DNA of 38,015 nt from an uncultured Succinivibrionaceae bacterium. Lineage in GTDB: Bacteria > Pseudomonadota > Gammaproteobacteria > Enterobacterales > Succinivibrionaceae. How positions within the stretch are numbered: the stretch's first letter is position 1; each line of letters begins with the position of its first letter. Positions 32,426 to 38,015 of the stretch are shown here, one piece after another. The notes beneath the pieces are model-generated. The model did not search any database. It worked only from the letters and a program-made list of their open reading frames with translations, and had not been told where the DNA came from. Position numbers and translations under genes: made by a program. The DNA is taken from positions 1 through 38,015 of the forward strand of contig CALXNU010000015.1 of the NCBI GenBank assembly GCA_944389835.1, given 5' to 3'.

Positions 32426-33778
32426 ATGCCAAAAGTTCAAGTTCAAGAGTTGTCTGAGCAAGGGGATGGGATCGCTTTTTATCAAGATAAAATTTTATAT
32501 ATCCCAAATGCGCTTAAAGGAGAAGTTCTTGAGGTTGAAATTGGGGAGAGCTTTGTAAAAGGATCTAAAAGATCTCCGGCAAAGATTTTAAATTTTATAC
32601 AAAAATCAAAATATCGAGTGGAGCCTTTTTGCCCTTATTTTTCACAATGTGGAGGTTGTGCTTTACAGCATTTAGCTCTTAAAGAGCAAAGACAAGAAAA
32701 AAGGTTGCAGATTGTTAAAGCTTTTAAAGAAAGTAATTTGCCACAAGAGAAGATTAAAGCTTTTAGGGATAGTCCTCAAGTAAAAGTTTGTCGTTATAAA
32801 ACCATTCGCTCTTTTTGTTACGATAAAGAGGGCAACATTAACGTAGGTTTTTATAAAAAGCGCTCTCATGAGGTAGTAGAGATTTTAGAATGTCCTCAAG
32901 AAGATCCTTTATTTGCAAAATTTTTAAGACCATTTTGTGATTTTCTAAATGCCAATTTAGAGCTTTTTCCACTTTACAATGAACAAGATTTAAGTGGTAA
33001 TTTACGCCATATTTTGTTGAGATCAGGGGGCAGTACTCAAGATTTAATGGCAGTTTTAATTTTAGCTAAACCTTTAAACTCTAAAGCTTTAGATACTTTA
33101 AGGGCTTTTGTTAAAAACTTAAAGGTTAAATTTTTTATTTGCCTAAATGACAGTGTGGGTAATGATATTTTAAGTTCCAATATTCTTGATATAAGTGAAA
33201 AAGGACCTTTACAAGTTGAGCTTTTAAATTTGAAGTTTAATGCTTATCCAACTTCCTTTTTACAGGTCAATTATCCTGAGTGTGAAAGGCTTTATCAAAA
33301 AGCAATAGATTTTTGTGCACAAGGTTCTAAGCAACAGACTAAGGCTTTAGATCTTTGTTGTGGAGTTGGCACTATGACTTTAGCTTTAACTAAATATTTT
33401 GCAGAAGTCATTGGAGTTGAGATTGTAGAAAGTGCCATTAAAGCTGCCAATGAAAATGCTAAATTAAATGCTATAGAGAATGTCTCTTTTAAGCTACAAG
33501 ATATCAATGAGGCTACAAGTTTAATTCAAGACCCAAAGGTTAAAGCGATTATTGCAGATCCTTCAAGACGTGGTTTAGGGGAGAGGACGGTTAAAGCCTT
33601 GTGCAAAGTAGACCATCCTTTAAGATTGGCTTTAATTTTTTGCTCACTTAAGGCGCTTAAGCGTGATGTGCCACCTTTAGTCTCTTGTGGCTATAAAATA
33701 GAGGAAGTTTTAGGTTTTGATTTGTTTCCTAATTCAATGCATCTTGAAACTTTAGTTTTATTAAGCAAAGATTGCTAA
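32426..33778 (+). CDS. rlmD: 23S rRNA (uracil-5)-methyltransferase, RlmD type
   Basis: A SAM-dependent m5U methyltransferase of the TrmA/RlmD family. An N-terminal TRAM domain (about 1-55) is followed by a [4Fe-4S] motif CPYFSQCGGC and a later Cys (EILECP). The methyltransferase core has LDLCCGVGTMTLAL, IIADPSRRGLG and the C-terminal HLETLVLLSK. The TRAM plus Fe-S layout fits RlmD (U1939 of 23S rRNA). The nucleophile region reads LIFCSLKALKRD in place of the usual VSCNPxTLARD: the Cys is kept but its neighbours differ. ATG 32426 has AGAGGA at good spacing; an ATG six bases before is too close to that site. The nitroreductase gene follows after 21 bases. Confidence 0.88.
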   Translation: MPKVQVQELSEQGDGIAFYQDKILYIPNALKGEVLEVEIGESFVKGSKRSPAKILNFIQKSKYRVEPFCPYFSQCGGCALQHLALKEQRQEKRLQIVKAFKESNLPQEKIKAFRDSPQVKVCRYKTIRSFCYDKEGNINVGFYKKRSHEVVEILECPQEDPLFAKFLRPFCDFLNANLELFPLYNEQDLSGNLRHILLRSGGSTQDLMAVLILAKPLNSKALDTLRAFVKNLKVKFFICLNDSVGNDILSSNILDISEKGPLQVELLNLKFNAYPTSFLQVNYPECERLYQKAIDFCAQGSKQQTKALDLCCGVGTMTLALTKYFAEVIGVEIVESAIKAANENAKLNAIENVSFKLQDINEATSLIQDPKVKAIIADPSRRGLGERTVKALCKVDHPLRLALIFCSLKALKRDVPPLVSCGYKIEEVLGFDLFPNSMHLETLVLLSKDC

Positions 33779-33799
33779 AAAGTTAGATTGGAGAAAGAT

Positions 33800-34312
33800 A
33801 TGGAAGATTTTTTAAAGTTAGCTCAAGAGAGATTCTCGTGTCGCTCTTTTGAGAAAACCCCGCTTAGTGACGAAGAGCTTAATAAGATTTTACAGGCTGC
33901 AAATTTAGCGCCTACTGCATGTAATAGACAACCTTTTACTTTATTAGTGGTAAGAGGCGAGAGTCTTGAGAAATTACAAAAATGTGCCTGGCTTTATGGT
34001 GCACCGGTAGCCATTGTTGTTTGTACTAATGAACAAGAGGCTTGGCAGAGAAAGTATGATGCGCAAAACTTTGCCGTAGTAGATGGGGCAATGGTGATGG
34101 CGCATATGCTTTTTGAGGCGACAAGTTTAGGTTTGGGTTCATGTTTTGTGGGGGCTATAAAAACAAATCTTTTAACTGAAGCCTTGGAGATCAAAGCACC
34201 GCTTCGTGCGCAGTTTATTATGGTAGTAGGGCATAAAAGTGCTGAGGCTAAACCTGATAAATTACATTATCAAAGAAAGGATTTAAAAGATCAGGTGGTG
34301 TTTTTAGATTAG
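33800..34312 (+). CDS. Nitroreductase family protein (FMN-dependent)
   Basis: The 170-residue protein has the nitroreductase fold: N-terminal RFSCRSFEKTPLSDEEL, NLAPTACNRQPF (FMN-contact pattern APTACNRQPW-like), and the LFEATSLGLGSCFVGAI segment. It probably reduces a small quinone, nitro or flavin-type substrate with NAD(P)H. The substrate cannot be told from sequence. GGAGAAAG precedes the ATG at 33800. It lies in an apparent operon with rlmD and ends at a hairpin shared with convergent pyrI. Confidence 0.9.
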   Translation: MEDFLKLAQERFSCRSFEKTPLSDEELNKILQAANLAPTACNRQPFTLLVVRGESLEKLQKCAWLYGAPVAIVVCTNEQEAWQRKYDAQNFAVVDGAMVMAHMLFEATSLGLGSCFVGAIKTNLLTEALEIKAPLRAQFIMVVGHKSAEAKPDKLHYQRKDLKDQVVFLD

Positions 34313-34318
34313 CTTTAA

Positions 34319-34345
34319 GCGGCCTTAAAAGTAGGCCGCCTCTTA
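34319..34345. terminator. Bidirectional terminator between nitroreductase gene and pyrI
   Basis: GCGGCCT (34319-34325) and AGGCCGC (34333-34339) form a perfect 7-base-pair stem with a 7-base loop. The plus-strand tail is CTCTTAATTT, a moderate T-rich tail; the minus-strand tail is TTAAAGC. Confidence 0.7.
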
Positions 34346-34365
34346 ATTTAGTTTAGTCTTGTCTT

Positions 34366-34863
34366 TTAAGGCTCAAGACCATTATTCTTTAAGACTACCT
34401 CGCGAGTGAAGACTCTTTCACAGTAGTGGCAGCGCATCATAACTTCTTGATTGCTGTTGACGAAAATCTTAAAGCGCGGAGTTGCCGCTTCTTCAACGTG
34501 AGTTATGCAATTGCTATTTGGGCATTTAAAAGCACCAATAGTTTCATTTGGCAAACGCAAGTCGTACTTATCAATAACCTTATAGTTTGAAATAACATTG
34601 ATAGTAGCATTAGGTGCCAAAATTGCTAATTGCTCAGTTTCAGATGGTGAGAAAGTTACATCTGAAATCTTAATAATATCTTTAGAGCCTAATTCACCAG
34701 ATCTTAAATTAAAGCCCACAGTAATATGATTGTGTTTACCTAAGAACTTAAATAAACGCAAAATATTCATTGCCTGTCCTGGGGCAATATGATCTATCAC
34801 CGTACCGTTGGCGATGGCCTCAACTAAGAGCTTATCTTTGGAAATTTGAGTAGTATCTGACAT
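34366..34863 (-). CDS. pyrI: Aspartate carbamoyltransferase regulatory chain PyrI
   Basis: PyrI binds CTP or ATP and sets the activity of the PyrB catalytic trimer. The 165-residue chain has the allosteric N-terminal half (VEAIANGTVIDHIAPGQAMNIL) and a zinc site of Cys114, Cys119, Cys145 and Cys148 (CPNSNC and CHYC), which holds the contact with PyrB. GGAG lies upstream of the ATG, and the gap to pyrB is one base, so expression is coupled. Confidence 0.97.
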   Translation of the reverse strand: MSDTTQISKDKLLVEAIANGTVIDHIAPGQAMNILRLFKFLGKHNHITVGFNLRSGELGSKDIIKISDVTFSPSETEQLAILAPNATINVISNYKVIDKYDLRLPNETIGAFKCPNSNCITHVEEAATPRFKIFVNSNQEVMMRCHYCERVFTREVVLKNNGLEP

Positions 34864-34864
34864 T

Positions 34865-35788
34865 TTAGATCTCCTTGTTGAGCACTAGGGACAAAAGAGC
34901 TTGACGAGCATAAACACCATTAGCTGCTTGCTTGAAATAGTAAGCGTGTGGAGTGCTATCTACATCTAAGGTGATCTCATCGATCCTAGGAAGTGGGTGC
35001 AGGATCTTCATATTAGAACGCGCTTCAGTAAGCATTTGCGGGGTCAAAATGTATTTTGAGCGTAAGTGCTGATATTCAGTTTCATCAAAGCGCTCCTTTT
35101 GGACACGAGTCATGTAAAGAATATCAACCTTTGGCATGACCTCTTCAATAGTTTGATGAATTGAATATTCAATATGGTGCTTATCTAAAGTATCAAGAAT
35201 ATATTTTGGCATAGCCAAAGACTCAGGTGAGACTAAATAAATTCTTGCATTATAGTTGCACAAAGCCTCGGCTAAAGAGTGCACGGTTCTGCCATATTTA
35301 AGATCGCCTACAAAAGCAATGTTGATCTCATTTAAACGACCTTGAGTTTCATAGATGGTAAAGAGATCTAAAATGGTTTGTGAAGGGTGTTGATTAGCAC
35401 CATCTCCGGCATTAATCACAGGTACAGGAGAGATGTCGGCTGCAAGTCTTGCAGCTCCTTCCATATGGTGTCTCATCACAAGCGCATCAACATAAGAGGT
35501 GATGATACGAATTGAGTCAGCTAAAGTTTCACCTTTTTTACCAAGTGAGGTATTTGAAGCGTCAGCAAAACCAATAACTTGGCCACCTAAACGGTGAATT
35601 GCGGTTTCAAAAGATAAACGAGTACGAGTTGAACCTTCAAAAAAGGTTACACCAATTAAACGACCCTTTAAAAGATCATCACGAGGATTTTCTTTTAATT
35701 GACGGGCGGTCTTAAGAATAAGCTCAATATGCTCGCGGGTGAACTCCGAGATGGAGATGATATCCTTTTGGAAGAGAGGATTGGTCAT
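34865..35788 (-). CDS. pyrB: Aspartate carbamoyltransferase catalytic chain PyrB
   Basis: PyrB joins carbamoyl phosphate and aspartate in the first committed step of pyrimidine synthesis. The carbamoyl-phosphate motif STRTR (53-57), GASNTS-like [12 protein letters not shown], the MRHHMEGA and [10 protein letters not shown] loops and HPLPR are present. I used ATG 35788 (307 residues; E. coli PyrB is 311), because an in-frame TTG start 42 bases upstream would lie within the leader hairpins. GGGA lies upstream. The leader has several stems. Confidence 0.97.
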   Translation of the reverse strand: MTNPLFQKDIISISEFTREHIELILKTARQLKENPRDDLLKGRLIGVTFFEGSTRTRLSFETAIHRLGGQVIGFADASNTSLGKKGETLADSIRIITSYVDALVMRHHMEGAARLAADISPVPVINAGDGANQHPSQTILDLFTIYETQGRLNEINIAFVGDLKYGRTVHSLAEALCNYNARIYLVSPESLAMPKYILDTLDKHHIEYSIHQTIEEVMPKVDILYMTRVQKERFDETEYQHLRSKYILTPQMLTEARSNMKILHPLPRIDEITLDVDSTPHAYYFKQAANGVYARQALLSLVLNKEI

Positions 35789-35880
35789 TGTTTTTGTCCC
35801 TTTTGTCAGACCGAAGATTGGTTGACGCAAAGCCGGGCAATCACTTTTTCAGGATGCGCGTTTTTGCGTGGTTCCTGAAG
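35789..35880 (-). promoter_or_regulatory. Structured pyrB leader with alternative pairings
   Basis: On the minus strand the leader RNA of about 90 nt contains TTCAGGA/TCCTGAA, a 7-base-pair stem whose loop holds ACGCAAA. That loop sequence can instead pair with TTTGCGT further downstream (7 pairs), and near the start codon GTCA-ACC pairs with GGT-C-TGAC just before the ribosome site. There is no T-run terminator and no ATG leader peptide such as E. coli pyrL; a short GTG frame of 12 codons exists without a good ribosome site. Control by pyrimidines through this leader is plausible but inferred. Confidence 0.5.
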
Positions 35881-35885
35881 ACTTT

Positions 35886-35893
35886 ATTATACA
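35886..35893 (-). promoter_or_regulatory. Extended -10 promoter of pyrBI
   Basis: On the minus strand TG directly precedes TATAAT (35891 to 35886), a perfect -10 hexamer with an upstream TG. No convincing -35 lies 16-18 bases upstream. Transcription would begin near 35879. Confidence 0.6.
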
Positions 35894-36052
35894 GAAATGA
35901 GAGAAAGTTTGCATTTTTTTAATAAATTTTTACAACATCTTGACAAAATTAATATTTTTAAGGTGAAAAAGAAATTTTTACGTCATTTTAGGTAGTTTTG
36001 CTACGGCTTAGAGAAGGAAAAAATTTAATTTTGACCTTATTGAAAAAAACTC

Positions 36053-36081
36053 TTTACAAGTTGTTCGTTTTTATGCATAAT
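36053..36081 (+). promoter_or_regulatory. Promoter of tRNA-Trp
   Basis: TTTACA (36053-36058) and CATAAT (36076-36081) are spaced by 17 bases and followed by the GC-rich GTGCGCCG, in keeping with a stable-RNA promoter. It is divergent from the pyrB promoter; the 160 bases between them are AT-rich with no gene. Confidence 0.75.
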
Positions 36082-36095
36082 GTGCGCCGTTGTGC

Positions 36096-36171
36096 AGGAG
36101 CATAGTTCTAATGGTAGAACAGCGGTCTCCAAAACCGACGGTTGAGGGTTCGAGTCCTTCTGCTCCTGCCA
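36096..36171 (+). tRNA. tRNA-Trp (CCA anticodon)
   Basis: A full 76-nt cloverleaf with encoded CCA: acceptor AGGAGCA / TGCTCCT, D arm with GTTCTAATGGTAGAAC, anticodon arm CGGTCTCCAAAACCG with CCA, and T arm around GGTTCGAGTCC. It matches E. coli trpT closely, including discriminator G. Confidence 0.96.
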
Positions 36172-36240
36172 TCTGATCTTCAAAATCTCCTTCCTTAACA
36201 TAAGTATTTCCAAATCCTATTTTAGATTTTAGGTGAACTG

Positions 36241-36627
36241 ATGGCTTTTTCAGGCGTTAAGACCTTATGGAAGTTAAGAGATGGGATAACTTTGCCTTTT
36301 GCTTGCAAAGAAGAAACAGCTAATACTGTAGCTAAAACCCCACAAGAGACTTTTGTAAATAACGATTTGCCTTTACGAAAAGAAGCTGATATTTATTTAT
36401 CCTCCTCACTAAATGTCGATTATGTCCAAAATCTTATAACCTATCTTATTCGACAGGGATTAACTGTGGGACGTTTTGATCGTCAACATCGCTTTTTAGC
36501 ACAAGATGTAATTTTATTAAGCCCAAATGAAACTTGTTCTGAGTCCAAACATATTCATCAGGTAACAGATAAAAGAGCCTTATGGGAGTTTTTAAAAGAG
36601 CAATTTAAAGAGGTTTTAAAGTCATGA
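36241..36627 (+). CDS. holD: Probable DNA polymerase III psi subunit HolD
   Basis: A 128-residue, poorly conserved protein directly upstream of rimI, the place of holD in E. coli (psi is 137 residues). It shows the expected layout: a variable N-terminus, a central alpha/beta part (ADIYLSSSLNVDYVQNLI ... DVILLSP) and a C-terminal KRALWEFLKEQF that resembles E. coli's RAALWQQI. Psi links the clamp loader (via chi) to single-strand-binding protein. Identification rests mainly on position plus this weak similarity. AGGTGA precedes the ATG; its stop overlaps the rimI start (ATGA). Confidence 0.65.
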   Translation: MAFSGVKTLWKLRDGITLPFACKEETANTVAKTPQETFVNNDLPLRKEADIYLSSSLNVDYVQNLITYLIRQGLTVGRFDRQHRFLAQDVILLSPNETCSESKHIHQVTDKRALWEFLKEQFKEVLKS

Positions 36628-37187
36628 TAGTTTTAGATCCCAAAATCTCTATTGCTAAAGTTAAAACTTTAACTAAAGTCGATGAGCGTCTTATGTCGGC
36701 CCTGATGCGTGTTGAAGTTTTAGCTCATACCCACCCTTGGACTTATGACAATGTTAAGGCTTGTTTTAATGAGAATATGCACTGTCTTAATTTTGCTCTC
36801 TATCAGCAAAAAGATTTAATTGGTTTTTCAATTATTTCTGTTGTATATGATGAGGCTGAATTATGGACTATTGGGGTGATCCCCTCAAAGCAAGGACAAG
36901 GGTTTGGACGTTATTTATTAAGATCATCGCTTGCTGTGGCCGCTTTATGTCAGTGTAAAAAATGCTATCTTGAGGTGCGTGAGAGCAATGAGGTGGCGCA
37001 AAATCTTTATAAAAGTGAGGGCTTTATACAAGTAGGTCTTCGCAAAAACTATTATGAAGCAACAAATGGGATGCCTGCTGAAAATGCGCTAGTGATGTCT
37101 TTGGACATTGACTATAAGCACTATGAGAACCTTAAAATTGAAGGTGAGATTAAAGAGCTTTCTAAGTTTATGCCAAGTGCTTTTTAA
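36624..37187 (+). CDS. rimI: Ribosomal protein S18 alanine N-acetyltransferase RimI
   Basis: RimI is a GNAT enzyme that acetylates the N-terminal alanine of S18. The sequence has HPWTYDNVKACF (substrate region), DEAELWTIGVIPSKQGQGFGR (which begins motif A, acetyl-CoA binding), LEVRESNEVAQNLYKSEGF (motif B) and RKNYY, all as in E. coli RimI. At 187 residues it is longer than E. coli (148), with about 20 extra residues at each end. The ATG overlaps the holD stop by four bases. Confidence 0.93.
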   Translation: MIVLDPKISIAKVKTLTKVDERLMSALMRVEVLAHTHPWTYDNVKACFNENMHCLNFALYQQKDLIGFSIISVVYDEAELWTIGVIPSKQGQGFGRYLLRSSLAVAALCQCKKCYLEVRESNEVAQNLYKSEGFIQVGLRKNYYEATNGMPAENALVMSLDIDYKHYENLKIEGEIKELSKFMPSAF

Positions 37188-37293
37188 AGCCTAAGTTTAG
37201 TTAAAAAGCAAGCGTGTTTTAGTTTTAATAAAAATATTGAGATACAACCTGCAAAATTCTCTTACCTTTCCTAAAATTTTCCTGAAGTGGCTC

Positions 37294-37299
37294 TATAAT
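37294..37299 (+). promoter_or_regulatory. Possible -10 element of pntA
   Basis: A perfect TATAAT lies 59 bases before the pntA start. No good -35 is seen at 16-18 bases upstream, so the promoter is either weak or needs an activator. Confidence 0.4.
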
Positions 37300-37358
37300 G
37301 GGCATTTGATTGAACACGTTTGTGTTAAGAAGTAATTTTTTAGGTACAGGAAGAAGCC

Positions 37359-38015
37359 ATGCTCATAGGTATTCCAAAGGAGAGCTTGCGCGGTGAGACA
37401 AGAGTGGCAGCCACTCCAGACACTGTAGCCAAGCTTATAAAGTTAGGCTTTGACGTAGCCGTTCAAAGCAATGCCGGTCAAGATGCCAGCTTTGATGATG
37501 CCTCTTATACTGCTGCCGGAGCAAAAGTTGTAAAAGGCCGCGAGGTCTGGAACAGCGACATTATCTATAAGGTTAATGCTCCAAATAAAGATGAGGTTGA
37601 GCTTTTAAAAGAGGGCCAAACATTAGTAAGCTTTATTCGCCCAGCTCAAAATCCTGAGTTAGTTGAGAAACTTAAGGCAAAGAAAGTTAATGTCTTAGCA
37701 ATGGATATGGTGCCACGTATTTCACGTGCCCAAGCTTTAGACGCACTTTCTTCTACTGCTAATATTTCAGGTTATCGTGCTGTTATTGAAGCTGCTCATA
37801 CTTTTGGTAGATTCTTTACAGGACAGGTTACCGCCGCAGGTAAAGTTCCTCCTGCAAAAGTATTAGTGATTGGTGCTGGTGTCGCAGGTTTAGCTGCCAT
37901 TGGTGCTGCTCACTCTTTAGGCGCTATTGTTCGTGCTTTTGATACTCGTCTTGAAGTTGCCGACCAAATTAAGTCTATGGGCGGTGAGTTCTTAAAACTT
38001 GATTTTAAGAATGAA
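37359..38015 (+). CDS. pntA: NAD(P) transhydrogenase subunit alpha PntA (partial, 5' part)
   Basis: The first 219 codons of the proton-translocating transhydrogenase alpha subunit, which couples hydride transfer from NADH to NADP+ with proton entry. The start MLIGIPKESLRGETRVAATPDTV, the MDMVPRISRAQALDALSS segment and the Rossmann motif VLVIGAGVAGLAAIGAAHSLGA begin here as in E. coli. The rest of the NAD domain and the membrane part run off the window. AGGAAG lies upstream of the ATG. pntB would be expected next. Confidence 0.95.
   Translation, partial: MLIGIPKESLRGETRVAATPDTVAKLIKLGFDVAVQSNAGQDASFDDASYTAAGAKVVKGREVWNSDIIYKVNAPNKDEVELLKEGQTLVSFIRPAQNPELVEKLKAKKVNVLAMDMVPRISRAQALDALSSTANISGYRAVIEAAHTFGRFFTGQVTAAGKVPPAKVLVIGAGVAGLAAIGAAHSLGAIVRAFDTRLEVADQIKSMGGEFLKLDFKNE

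Noticed and set aside
35851..35866. PurR-box-like ACGCAAAAACGCGCAT in the pyrB leader
   Set aside because: The central CG and the second half-site do not fit the consensus; the bases are better explained by the leader stems.

Overview
The window looks like chromosomal core DNA from an AT-rich gammaproteobacterium. Gene order matches blocks known from Escherichia coli and relatives: nnr-tsaE-amiC-mutL-miaA-hfq-hflX-hflK-hflC-purA, ispB divergent from rplU-rpmA-obgE, folA convergent with apaH, dnaG followed by an ileX-like tRNA, pyrB-pyrI, and holD-rimI. AT-rich codon use, a reduced biotin locus and a polyphosphate glucokinase would suit an anaerobic gut lineage such as Succinivibrionaceae. That placement is inference from content, not from a search.

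Layout. Positions 1-70 are the 3' end of a 5S rRNA, followed by two terminators. From 176 to 3760 on the minus strand lies a two-gene module: a BrxD-like (DUF2791-type) P-loop ATPase followed by an Lhr-like superfamily 2 helicase resembling BrxHI. It has its own promoter-like element and a CRP-like palindrome upstream. Next on the minus strand is a short operon of a degenerate PTS permease (EIIC plus an EIIB-like domain lacking the phospho-cysteine) and prmA. Divergent from it are bioB-bioA and then recJ. ppgK points the other way and shares a terminator with recJ.

The central block (11.4-24.0 kb) is the conserved nnr to purA run: metabolite repair, tRNA modification (tsaE, miaA), cell-wall splitting (amiC), mismatch repair (mutL), RNA chaperone (hfq), ribosome GTPase (hflX), FtsH regulation (hflKC) and AMP synthesis (purA). 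The 359-base gap before hfq holds a promoter-like sequence, several hairpins and a clear intrinsic terminator. It is either a small RNA gene or an hfq attenuator.

From 24.1 to 30.8 kb come ispB (minus), a strong promoter with a structured leader of about 220 nt and a possible 27-residue leader peptide, then rplU-rpmA, obgE, folA, apaH (minus), dnaG and tRNA-Ile2. From 30.9 to 38.0 kb come two lipoprotein genes (glycine-zipper and M48 protease), an RlmD-type methyltransferase, a nitroreductase, pyrBI with a structured leader, tRNA-Trp, a holD-like gene with rimI, and the start of pntA, which runs off the window.

The items most worth a second look are the orphan BrxD/BrxHI-like pair and its candidate CRP control, the EIIB-like domain with Cys replaced by Glu, and the leader RNAs of hfq and rplU. 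All functions come from motif recognition and synteny by eye; no database search or folding program was run.
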